DNA of 64,000 bases from Rhododendron vialii (taxonomy: Eukaryota; Streptophyta; Magnoliopsida; Ericales; Ericaceae), in assembly GCF_030253575.1 (NCBI RefSeq), contig NC_080558.1, forward strand, positions 9,682,001-9,746,000, written 5' to 3'. A program made the position numbers and the translations under genes. Below, one piece after another: positions 55,980 through 64,000 of this stretch. The notes beneath the pieces were generated by a model. That model searched no databases. It saw nothing but the letters and a program-made list of their open reading frames with translations, and was not told the origin of the DNA. How positions within the stretch are numbered: position 1 is the first letter of the stretch; every line of letters begins with the position of its first letter.

Positions 55980-58900
55980 CTGAAAACATAAGCTGTGTGT
56001 CAAGATTCGAAACAGTTTTTTTTCTCAACAATGAAAGGTTTTTATTAACCATTGAAAGGAGGAGAGGATGCGAAGCAGTTAAGGAGATGAGAAAGGGAGG
56101 CAGAGAGTGGGAGCTGACCTTTTCTCAAACTCCTCCAGCAGTGGTTCAATTATAAGCAGAGAACGAACAGATAGAATAAGGCCTTTGATAAAATCTTCAG
56201 GGCAGTCGTCATCCAGCAGTTGCCTTACAACTAACAGAGCATTTCGTGGGTTTACCTATGCAGAGAAATTCAAGAATAGTTCAGCACTCTAGCCTTCTGA
56301 TAGGTATGTAAATGTACCCATTTACTCTCTCTAGCTAGTTTATGCGTGTTGCGTATGTTTAGTGTATTACTTGGGGCTTGATACTCGTTTTCCTTATTCC
56401 AGAACTGTTGGGGATTCGAACGTCCAAACCCACAAGCAAACGCACACAATCGAAGAACAAATCAAGAACAGAAAACAATATAAAGTAAGAAAAGAACAAG
56501 ACACAGAGATTACGTGGTTCCGACTTAAGCTGATTGCTTAATCGTACGTCCACGGGGTGCTGGGGTGTTTCACTATGATGAAAATATGTCAGAGTTACAA
56601 AAAAGAGGCAGCCCTAGCTTTGCTTTTATATGTGCAAACAAGCTAATACTAGAAAACCCTAAAAAACGCTAAAACCTGCGTTGGGCGGGACCCAAAACCT
56701 TCCGGGTCATTTTTACTGCGACTCTAAAATTGTCTTCACATCTCAACAATCTCCCACTTGAAGACATGATTAGACATCCAGCCAATCATCAACTATCATT
56801 AACACCACCAGCACCCAGCCTCCCACTCAAGCTTGGAGACCCACAGAAGCTGAACAAGACTTCAGCTTCTCCACAGTAACCACCTTCGTAAACATGTCTG
56901 CCGGATTATCCCTTGTGTGAATCTTCTCCAAAGTGAACTGCCCATCCTCCAATAAAGAGCGAATAAAGTGATACTTTATGTCAATATGCTTGGTCCTCGA
57001 ATGAAAAGCTGCGTTCTTTGCCAGATGTATTGCACTCTGACTATCGCTAAACAATTTGCAATTGTCCTGTTCCTTACCCAACTCTTTCATGAAGCTCCTT
57101 AGCCATACCATCTCCTTGCATGCCTCCGTGGCTGCAACATACTCCGCCTCTGTTGTGGAAATAGTCACTATTTTCTGTAGCCGCGAGACCCAATCAACTG
57201 CTGCACTCCCCAGTGTAAAAACATACCCAGTAGTGCTCTTCCTGCTGTCAATGTCCCCTGCTAAATCCGAATCCACATATCCTTGCAAACAAATATCAGA
57301 ACCTCCAAAACACAAAGCCAAATCAGAAGTACCTCTCAGATACCGCAAAATCCACTTGACTGCCTCCCAATGCTCCTTGCCTGGATTTGCCATAAACCTG
57401 CTGACAACTCCCACTGCTTGAGCAATGTCTGGCCTTGTGCTAACCATAGCATACATCAAGCTGCCTACCGCCGAGGCATATGGAACTTTGGCCATGTAGT
57501 TCTTTTCTTCATCAGTTACTGCCCCTTTTTCCCTTGAAAGCTTGAAGTGACTTGCCAACGGTGTGCTAACGGGCTTAGCACCTTCCATGTTGAACCTTTT
57601 GAGCACCTTTTCAACATATTCCTCCTGTGACAACTTCAACTTTCGGTTCACCCTGTCCCTACTGATTCGCATCCCAAGGATTTTCTTTGCAGAACCCAAA
57701 TCCTTCATTGCAAACTCCCTGGACAGCTGTGCCTTGAGATTAGCAATCTCATCCATGCTTGAACCTGCAACAAGCATATCATCTACATACAACAAAAGTA
57801 TGAGATACGATTTACCAAGCTTCTTAAAATAACAACAGTGATCCCCATGACATCTACTGAACCCCGTATTTGTCATAAAGGTATCAAACCTTTTATACCA
57901 CTGCCTAGGCGCCTGCTTCAACCCATACAGACTCCTTCGAAGCTTACATACCTGATCCTCTTTCCCATTGACAACAAAACCCTCTGGCTGATGCATATAA
58001 ATATCCTCCTCTAAATCCCCATGAAGGAAAGCAGTTTTAACATCTAACTGCTCTAAGTGCAAATTCTCAACAGCCACAATATTAAGGACACATCTGATAG
58101 TACAAATCTTTACCACAGGAGAAAAGATTTCGGTGTAGTCAATACCTGGTTTCTGCTCAAAACCCTTTACTACCAACCTCGCCTTGTACCGTTTGCTCCC
58201 ATCAGATTCTTCCTTAAGCCTGTATACCCATTTGTTGTGCAAAGTTCTCTTCCCCTTGGGCAACTGAACCAAGTCCCAAGTCTGGTTTGATGAGAGAGAA
58301 TCCATCTCATCATCCATTGCTCGCTCCCACTCTCCCCTGGTCTCCACCTGCAATGCTTCCTTAAAACATTCTGGTTCACCACTATCAGTTAACAACAAAT
58401 AGTGTAAAGCAGGAGAATAACGCATTGGTGGTTTAACGGTACGTGTAGACCTCTTGAGTGGAGGAGTCTGTGGATCTGCCTGTGGAGTAGGTTGTATATT
58501 AATATCCTGAGACTGTAAGACATTACTGTCAGGGATCCCCTCAAACTCTACAAAGTCTGAATTTTCTTTAGCCTCATCGGGTTGATTCTGTCTATTTCTA
58601 TACAAAACAGACTCATTAAATACCACATCCATACTCCTGCGTGTTTTCCGATTTTCAAAATCATATAGCCTATACCCATAGCTATCAGTACCATAGCCTA
58701 TGAACACGCACTTTCGAGACTTAGCATCAAGTTTACCCCTATCACTCGATTCAATATGCATATAGGCCATGCAACCAAATACTCGTAAATGAGATAAATT
58801 TACCTCTTTACCTGACCAAGTCTCCTCCGGCAATCCATTGTTCAAAGGAACTGAAGGTCCCCTGTTGATCAAATACGCCGCTGTATTTACTGCGTCAGCC

Positions 58901-61900
58901 CAGAATTGCTTAGGTAACCCAGCATGTAACCTCATGCTCCTTGCGCGCTCTAGGATCGTCCTATTCATGCGCTCAGCAACTCCATTCTGCCTTGGCTTCT
59001 TTGGGATCGTTTTCAACCTTCGAATCCCATTTGCAGCACAGTAAGCCTCAAACTCACCATCACAATACTCGCCGCCATTATCAGATTTCAGACACTTCAA
59101 TTTCTTTCCTGTTTCATTCTCAACTAATGCTTTCCAATTCTTGAAAACACCAAACACATCAGATTTATGCTTGAGAAAATAAACCCATAATTTTCTAGTA
59201 GCATCATCAATGAAAGTAACAAAATAACATGAGCCACCAAGAGAAGATACCTGAGATGGTCCCCACACGTCTGTATGAACCAACTCCAACTTCTCTAATT
59301 TTAGAGTTTTTGCCACCTTTGTAAAGCTAACTTTCCTCTGTTTCCCGAAGATGCAATCCTCACAGAAGTCCAAGTCCAGCGACTTACAACCCGGCAATTT
59401 CCCTTTTGACAACATTACTTTCATCCCCTTTTCGCTCATGTGACCCAGCCTACGATGCCACGTAGTACAATTAACCACTGATGCTGCCACTGCGATGCTA
59501 CAGTAAGTACCCGAAGATACATATAAGGTTCCTTCCTTTTTACCGCGAGCCACAACCAGTGCCCCTTTGCTCATCTTCCAAGCGTCTGATGTAAACGATG
59601 TGACCACTCCACCCTCTGACAACTGACCCACCGAAATAAGATTCCTTGTTAGACTAGGCACATGTCTAACATCCTTCAATTTCAGTACTGTCCCGTCTGT
59701 CTGAGTCATATACACATCCCCTTTCCCAATTATGTTGCAAGATTCATCATCACCCAGATAAACTTTTCCAAAGTTTCCCTGCACATAATTCTGTAGCACA
59801 TCCATGCGTGAAGTAGCATGGAATGAGGCTCCCGAGTCTACAATCCAAGACTCATCGCGAGAATCCAGCGAACAAATCAAGGCTTCATTATCCGATTCCT
59901 CAGAAACATTTACAGTGTTCTTACCCCCCTGATTATTCCCGTTCTGCTGCTTTTTCGGTGGTGCCTTACAGTCTCGCTTCCAATGCCCCAACTGACCACA
60001 GTTCCAACAACCTTCAGGTTTCACTTCTCTAGTACGAGATTTACTCCTGCCCCTGTTCTTGGAACTCCCTCTTCCCTTGCCCTTGTTGCCTCCCCTATTT
60101 GCAGACCTGCCTCTGTCCTCTATACTAAGTGCTGAACCCGAAGCAACATCCTCACCTGATGCTCTCCTCCTAGCCTCTTCTCCTAATATCAATCCAGTAA
60201 CATCCTCCAATTTAATTGTTGCAGACCAGGAGGAATTACTCACTGCCACGACAAGTCCATTCCAACTTTCTGGCAAACTCGATAGTAGAACAAGAGCTCT
60301 AATCTCATCATCAAAATTAATACCCACGGATTCTAACTGATTCGTGACCGTATTAAATTCATTCAGATGTTCAGCAACAATAGAGTTTTCAGGCATCTTT
60401 AGGTTAAACAATTTTTTCATAAGATATACCTTGTTCACCGCAGAAGGTTTCTCGTACATCTTTTCTAGGGCTTTGAACAAATCTGCTGTAGTCTTTTCTT
60501 TGGCAATATTCGACGCAACCGACGGCGCGAGGCTCAATCGCACAGTCCCCAAAGCTTTGCGATCCAAAATATCCCAATCTGCTTGCTTTATGCTTTCTGG
60601 TTTTGTGCCACTGATCGGATGATATAGATCCTTCTGATACAAAATATCCTCCATCTGCATCTTCCAGAAAGCATAGTTTGTACCATTGAACTTCTCGATC
60701 TTGTATTTTTCTTCAGCCATTGTGTAAACCCTTGACCTCCTAACCCGGAGCTCTGATACCAGTTGTTGGGGATTCGAACGTCCAAACCCACAAGCAAACG
60801 CACACAATTGAAGAACAAATCAAGAACAGAAAACAATATAAAGTAAGAAAAGAACAAGACACAGAGATTACGTGGTTCCGACTTAAGCTGATTGCTTAAT
60901 CGTACGTCCACGGGGTGCTGGGGTGTTTCACTATGATGAAAATATGTCAGAGTTACAAAAAAGAGGCAGCCCTAGCTTTGCTTTTATATGTGCAAACAAG
61001 CTAATACTAGAAAACCCTAAAAAACGCTAAAACCTGCGTTGGGCGGGACCCAAAACCTTCCGGGTCATTTTTACTGCGACTCTAAAATTGTCTTCACATC
61101 TCAACAAGAACTTGTGGAGTAATTGAAAGGCACACGGAGCTAATTGAGGAGTTAAACGTGATAATAGCAAATAATGCCAACCCTCCTGTATTTTTGTGTT
61201 GAATAATTACTATGGCTTTTAATTACGATTATATTGCAAGGGCTTGGTGGAATCGAAACCCCGGTCCCTTCTTTCTCCTGTTTTCAAAACCTTAATTCAT
61301 TCTTACAATAATTTAAGTTTTAACCAATCGGAATTCAATTCCATTTCATTTGGGAATTAAATTAGAAATCAATTGAATCTACAACATCTTAGCTTTTTAC
61401 CCCTGGGAACGATCTTGGACTTAACACCCGGTCTAGGGAATAATCGTTAATTCCCAGTTTATAAATTCATTTTTGTTGCAATAAATTAACGACTGACCAT
61501 GTTCACAAGAGTTCTCAATTTTGAGTGACGAAAATGCTATCTAAGACCCTTGACAAAATTCTTACCTTCTCAACGTAACCTTTAATGTAGCTGAGCATGT
61601 TGTTTGCATACAGGTAGTGGGTCAGCTCTGGAACAAACCCAAAACGATCGCATACATTGATAAGTGGTCGTGCATCGCGAAGCTTTGTTTTCATCAAGAA
61701 GTTCTTTGTCTTTTCAGGATCATAGAAGTTAGATACTCTTGTAACGCGTTCGACCTCCTCGATTTGTCCAGCCTTGGCAGCCGCCTTAATGTACTTAAAG
61801 TGAATTTCAGGATCTTCACTGTGACAGAAAATAGGTCAATGAATGAAATAATTAGGATTTGGATAGGCTAGCGGCCCTGTTCTGCTAAGGGGTCTTAAAA

Positions 61901-63584
61901 TATAAGTACTTATTCGCAATTTTTTTTGTCACCTGTTGTGATTTTTCTAGTAGTGAAGTTTATTACTCCCTCCGTCCCATAATATTTGTCGAGTCCGCAA
62001 AATAGGGACTATAAAATAATGTATTTCTTTCAAGAAAAAATTCAAATTTTTTTCATAAGTTAAAAGAACTCGTTAAGATCTAGTAAATTGTTGAATTTTT
62101 TTCCAACTTTTCTTACAAAATTGTATTATTTTTACGTCTTTGTTTTGCGGACCGGACAAATATTATGGGACTGAGGGAGTATTTTTTAAGCTTGAAAATT
62201 ATAAATAAGTACCTATTTTTTAAGAACTTTTAGCGGAACACAACAAAATATAACCGAATCATTTCCTAGATATATTACCTGGAGCTCAGCAAATCATTTG
62301 ATTGTTTTCCTAGATATATTACCTGGAGCTCAGCAAATCATTTGATTGTCCACTTGAGGAACTGTTGTCCTTCCTCTCCTTCAACCTGTCCAGCATACTC
62401 TGAAACGCCTTGGTCATTATTCCCTCTGTTCTTCCTCTATGTTTGGATAACAATGCGAGCAAGCTACCCAACACTTCAGCCATCGTAGGCCGTGATCTTG
62501 GACTTTCACTTAAACAATTTTTGGCAAGTACAACAAAAGACTTCAAACAAGGTTGTGCTATTTGTCCACTGAGAGAGGGGTCGATGACTCTGGCAAGCTT
62601 TCCCTCTCTGATGCACCGTTGAGTCCAATGGGCTAAATTCATCTGCTCCTCGCTGAGTTTCCTATCCAAGGCTGGCCTCCCACATAACACTTCTAACAAT
62701 ACCACACCAAAGGCATACACATCAGATTTCGCAGTCAGTCTAAGAGTACGGAAGTAATCAGGATCCAAATACCCGAATGTGCCTTTCACTTCTGTGCTTA
62801 TATGGGTTATTGAATGACTTGTAGGGCCTTTAGACAATCCAAAATCCGAAATCTTAGCTACCCAATTCTCGTCTATCAGAATGTTTGTGCTCTTCACATC
62901 TCGATGTATGAAACTCTGGCTGGTACCACTATGAAGGTGGTCTAATCCACGGGCGGCACCAATACACATGTCAAGCCTTTCCTCCCAAGAGAGAGGAGAA
63001 AACCTCATATTGCTTTCAGTTGTCTTTACCTTGTAGAGATGATCGGCAAGGGTCCCAAGAGCTATATACTCATAAACAAGAATCATCTCTTGACACTCGT
63101 TGCAGTAGCCGATTAGCGCAACGAGATTAGCATGTCGGAGCTTCGAAAGCATCTTGACCTCCATCCAAAACTCTCCCGCACCTTGCTTGGACTCGGCATT
63201 CAACCGCTTTATGGCAACTATCGTAGCACTATCATCGATGAACCCTTTATATACCTTACCGAATCCCCCGATCCCGATAACTAATGCATCATCAAAATTG
63301 TTTGTCGCTATTAGTACCTCATCCAGTGAAAAGGAACGACAGGTGCCCTCAGACTCAATCACACCAACATCGATTGGATTCTGATTGTTTGAAAAGGGCA
63401 ACTGTTTGGACGAGGCTCCGGCTGAAACGACGTCTGATGAGGGTAAGACGTCGGAAACCTTTGTCCCATTTCTTGAAAGATTGTTTCCGTGACTCGAATA
63501 TGTACCACTAGAAACATTGACAGCAAGACTTACTGGTTGATTAATTTGCCCTTCTTCAAAATTCCGGCTGTCTAAAGATGACAT
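54836..63584 (-). CDS. copy A: kinase-clathrin-pseudokinase chimera (intact, 4 exons)
   Basis: Exons 63584-62323, 61818-61566, 56255-56119 and 55979-54836 splice in frame (GT..AG throughout) to 931 residues with no stop. Residues 1-97 are a Ser/Asn-rich leader with no signal peptide or membrane helix. About 98-375 is a CrRLK1L-like kinase with glycine loop 104-109, VAIK Lys126, HRD 227-229 and DFG 247-249, so probably active. About 417-562 is clathrin heavy chain CHCR-repeat sequence. About 605-870 is a second kinase of the same descent with a ruined glycine loop, HRD replaced by YRH (727-729) and DFG by LPD (747-749), although its VAIK lysine (640) remains. The tail is [13 protein letters not shown]. 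The product should be cytosolic. Intron 2 holds a copia element. Function is inferred only: tandem kinase proteins such as wheat Yr15/WTK1 act in immunity, so a decoy or endocytosis-linked signalling role is possible. Confidence 0.85.
56119..56255 (-). CDS. copy A exon 3, clathrin heavy chain segment
   Basis: 137 nt, acceptor CTCTGCATAG and donor GTCAGC. Encodes [20 protein letters not shown] then [13 protein letters not shown] and EPLLEEFEK, a clathrin heavy chain exon with a few replacements. Intron 3 is 139 nt. Confidence 0.85.
56406..56748 (-). repeat. 3' LTR of the copia element
   Basis: 343 bp, TGTTGAGATG...CCCCAACA on the minus strand, with a TATA-like CATATAAAAGC near 56632. Identical to the 5' LTR except C versus T at 56450. 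Confidence 0.95.
56827..60720 (-). CDS. gag-pol polyprotein of the copia element
   Basis: The ATG at 60720 ([13 protein letters not shown]) is chosen over the longer frame because upstream codons lie in the primer-site and LTR region. 1297 residues, no stops. Copia order: gag with a CCHC knuckle (Cys238, Cys241, His246, Cys251); protease DSG at 295-297; integrase with HHCC (His422, His427, Cys453, Cys456) and catalytic Asp484, Asp547, Glu583; reverse transcriptase with YVDD at 978-981; then RNase H with [10 protein letters not shown] near the C-terminus. All catalytic residues I checked are present. It would supply capsid, processing, cDNA synthesis and integration. Closest in style to tobacco Tnt1. 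Confidence 0.95.
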   Translation of the reverse strand: MAEEKYKIEKFNGTNYAFWKMQMEDILYQKDLYHPISGTKPESIKQADWDILDRKALGTVRLSLAPSVASNIAKEKTTADLFKALEKMYEKPSAVNKVYLMKKLFNLKMPENSIVAEHLNEFNTVTNQLESVGINFDDEIRALVLLSSLPESWNGLVVAVSNSSWSATIKLEDVTGLILGEEARRRASGEDVASGSALSIEDRGRSANRGGNKGKGRGSSKNRGRSKSRTREVKPEGCWNCGQLGHWKRDCKAPPKKQQNGNNQGGKNTVNVSEESDNEALICSLDSRDESWIVDSGASFHATSRMDVLQNYVQGNFGKVYLGDDESCNIIGKGDVYMTQTDGTVLKLKDVRHVPSLTRNLISVGQLSEGGVVTSFTSDAWKMSKGALVVARGKKEGTLYVSSGTYCSIAVAASVVNCTTWHRRLGHMSEKGMKVMLSKGKLPGCKSLDLDFCEDCIFGKQRKVSFTKVAKTLKLEKLELVHTDVWGPSQVSSLGGSCYFVTFIDDATRKLWVYFLKHKSDVFGVFKNWKALVENETGKKLKCLKSDNGGEYCDGEFEAYCAANGIRRLKTIPKKPRQNGVAERMNRTILERARSMRLHAGLPKQFWADAVNTAAYLINRGPSVPLNNGLPEETWSGKEVNLSHLRVFGCMAYMHIESSDRGKLDAKSRKCVFIGYGTDSYGYRLYDFENRKTRRSMDVVFNESVLYRNRQNQPDEAKENSDFVEFEGIPDSNVLQSQDINIQPTPQADPQTPPLKRSTRTVKPPMRYSPALHYLLLTDSGEPECFKEALQVETRGEWERAMDDEMDSLSSNQTWDLVQLPKGKRTLHNKWVYRLKEESDGSKRYKARLVVKGFEQKPGIDYTEIFSPVVKICTIRCVLNIVAVENLHLEQLDVKTAFLHGDLEEDIYMHQPEGFVVNGKEDQVCKLRRSLYGLKQAPRQWYKRFDTFMTNTGFSRCHGDHCCYFKKLGKSYLILLLYVDDMLVAGSSMDEIANLKAQLSREFAMKDLGSAKKILGMRISRDRVNRKLKLSQEEYVEKVLKRFNMEGAKPVSTPLASHFKLSREKGAVTDEEKNYMAKVPYASAVGSLMYAMVSTRPDIAQAVGVVSRFMANPGKEHWEAVKWILRYLRGTSDLALCFGGSDICLQGYVDSDLAGDIDSRKSTTGYVFTLGSAAVDWVSRLQKIVTISTTEAEYVAATEACKEMVWLRSFMKELGKEQDNCKLFSDSQSAIHLAKNAAFHSRTKHIDIKYHFIRSLLEDGQFTLEKIHTRDNPADMFTKVVTVEKLKSCSASVGLQA
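60750..60761 (-). other. primer binding site
   Basis: Minus strand TGGTATCAGAGC, complementary to the 3' end of initiator methionine tRNA, two bases from the 5' LTR. Confidence 0.9.
60764..61106 (-). repeat. 5' LTR of the copia element
   Basis: 343 bp, carries the element promoter. One difference from the 3' LTR. Confidence 0.95.
61566..61818 (-). CDS. copy A exon 2, clathrin heavy chain segment
   Basis: 253 nt from acceptor TGTCACAG to donor GTAAGA, fully open: [60 protein letters not shown], then YVEK. It enters in phase 2 and leaves in phase 0. Differences from the canonical plant sequence include LRDARP where clathrin has LPDARP. Confidence 0.9.
61874..62241. mobile_element. MITE in intron 1 of copy A, with nested Stowaway
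   Basis: Ends CTGTTCTGCTAAGGGGTCTT and AAGAACTTTTAGCGGAACAC are inverted. It is absent from intron 1 of copies B and D, which are 92 and 96 nt. The Stowaway at 61966-62179 lies inside. Confidence 0.65.
61966..62179. mobile_element. Stowaway-type MITE
   Basis: CTCCCTCCGTCCCATAATAT and inverted ATATTATGGGACTGAGGGAG, flanked by TA. Related to 50868-51081. Confidence 0.85.
62262..62349. repeat. 44-bp perfect tandem duplication over the exon 1 donor of copy A
   Basis: 62262-62305 and 62306-62349 are identical. The unit contains the end of exon 1 and the GTAATA donor, so two identical donors exist. Using the distal one would include an in-frame TAA. Confidence 0.95.
62323..63584 (-). CDS. copy A exon 1, CrRLK1L-type kinase
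   Basis: 420 codons plus AG before donor GTAATA. The leader [20 protein letters not shown] is conserved across copies and is followed by a Ser-rich stretch. The kinase domain resembles the cytoplasmic domain of FERONIA-family receptors and keeps the ATP-binding and catalytic residues (Lys126, Asp229, Asp247). The glycine loop is GIGGFG. The activation segment is [11 protein letters not shown]. The linker [19 protein letters not shown] reappears after the clathrin insert in exon 4. The last residues LLSS already belong to clathrin. Confidence 0.88.
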
Positions 63585-64000
63585 ATTTTGGATAATTTTT
63601 TAGGAAAACTGGCAATAAATTGTAAGAAGGGGGAATTTGGGGATGATCTCACAGATGATGGAGGAGAGAGAGGAAAGTGGATGAGAGAGAAACATGTGGT
63701 TATGGTTGAAGCCGCCTCCACGGAAATGATTGGGAAGACGATGAGCGTCAACTCCAAGTGGACTCCTCCTCCACGCGGATTTGTGTTCTCTAGAACACGT
63801 GTGACAAATCAAGCACTTACAGTCATTCGATTGCTACGCCATCTGAAAAAATATTTTGAAATCAATTAACGGCTCAAATTATTTATGTGATACCTCGAAA
63901 TGGGCCCTACAAAATAAGTTGTGCACAACAATACAGCAAAATAATATGAAAGTAACAAAAATTCCTAAAACACACAAAAAAAAAAAAAAAAAAAATCACG
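63585..64000 (-). promoter_or_regulatory. copy A 5' flank, conserved array block
   Basis: Shares with copies B, C and H the 5' untranslated-type segment (GATTGGGAAGACGATGAGCG, GAGAGAGAAACATGTGGT) and a distal block (AAAAAATATTTTGAAATCAA, AAGTTGTGCACAACAATACA). An A-run lies at 63978-63994 near the window edge. No TATA element can be fixed with confidence. Confidence 0.5.

Larger units (their letters stand above)
56406..61106 (-). mobile_element. complete Ty1-copia retrotransposon (Tnt1/Tork-like), 4701 bp
   Basis: The LTRs at 60764-61106 (5') and 56406-56748 (3') are each 343 bp and differ at one base by eye. Target duplications AGAAC lie at 56401-56405 and 61107-61111. On the minus strand the primer site TGGTATCAGAGC (initiator Met tRNA) is two bases inside the 5' LTR, and the purine tract AAGTGGGAGAT abuts the 3' LTR. 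The single gag-pol frame is open. It sits in intron 2 of copy A in the gene's own orientation. Removal restores the intron block found in copies B and D (GAACT.G.GGAG.AATTGAA.GGCACACGGAG). Confidence 0.97.

Noticed and set aside
57056..60622. Many plus-strand open frames of 60-120 codons
   Set aside because: They are antisense shadows of the intact copia gag-pol frame.
56828..60807. Longer start for the copia polyprotein at 60807
   Set aside because: The extra codons run through the 5' LTR edge and the primer binding site; the ATG at 60720 begins the canonical gag.
54836..63584. Interpretation as separate adjacent genes (kinase, clathrin fragment, pseudokinase)
   Set aside because: Splice phases match at all three junctions, there are no stops between exons, the arrangement is repeated in copies B and D, and the linker duplication flanks the clathrin part.

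Overview
This is nuclear DNA from a flowering plant, probably a eudicot. It has FERONIA-type (CrRLK1L) receptor-like kinase sequences, intron-containing genes with GT..AG junctions, plant clathrin heavy chain sequence, a Tnt1/Tork-like Ty1-copia retrotransposon, solo LTRs, LINE fragments, a Helitron, a tRNA-derived SINE and many MITEs. I cannot name the species. Nothing prokaryotic or organellar was seen.

The centre of interest is a one-orientation (minus strand) array of at least ten copies or fragments of one kinase gene between about 14 and 64 kb. From right to left they are copy A (63.6-54.8 kb, intact), G (47.7-47.5), C (44.5-42.2), F (41.7-41.0), H (38.5-38.1), D (36.2-34.0), E (32.3-29.0), B (28.2-18.7), I (18.4-17.3) and K1 (15.4-14.2). 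Copy A reads as an uninterrupted four-exon gene of 931 codons. It encodes an active-looking CrRLK1L-like kinase with no ectodomain or membrane segment, then about 145 residues of clathrin heavy chain, then a second kinase domain that has lost its HRD and DFG residues. Copies B, D and I carry the same clathrin insert. Copy C is the state without it: kinase and pseudokinase joined in one exon. The array therefore holds both the before and after forms of a gene fusion, and both joints can be located. Only A is fully open. B keeps exons 1-3 and a truncated exon 4. K1 keeps an intact kinase domain behind a broken leader. The rest are pseudogenes.

Mobile DNA explains most of the remaining sequence. 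A 4.7 kb Ty1-copia element with nearly identical LTRs and an open 1297-codon gag-pol sits in intron 2 of copy A. Three LTR-type insertions, one with a fourth inside it, break exon 4 of copy B. A 2.6 kb LTR-like element splits copy E. From 5.6 to 12.8 kb there is a five-layer nest: a LINE RNase H region, a Sirevirus-like solo LTR, a 5.5 kb Helitron, a LINE reverse transcriptase region and another solo LTR. A second Helitron end and replication protein A-like fragments lie at 48.5-52.8 kb.

The left 5 kb and several spacers hold no gene I can support beyond element fragments, tandem repeats and low-complexity tracts. Taken together, the window is a young, rapidly changing kinase cluster. Its one intact member has the architecture of a tandem kinase protein with an integrated foreign domain, which suggests, but does not show, a role in immunity or receptor trafficking.
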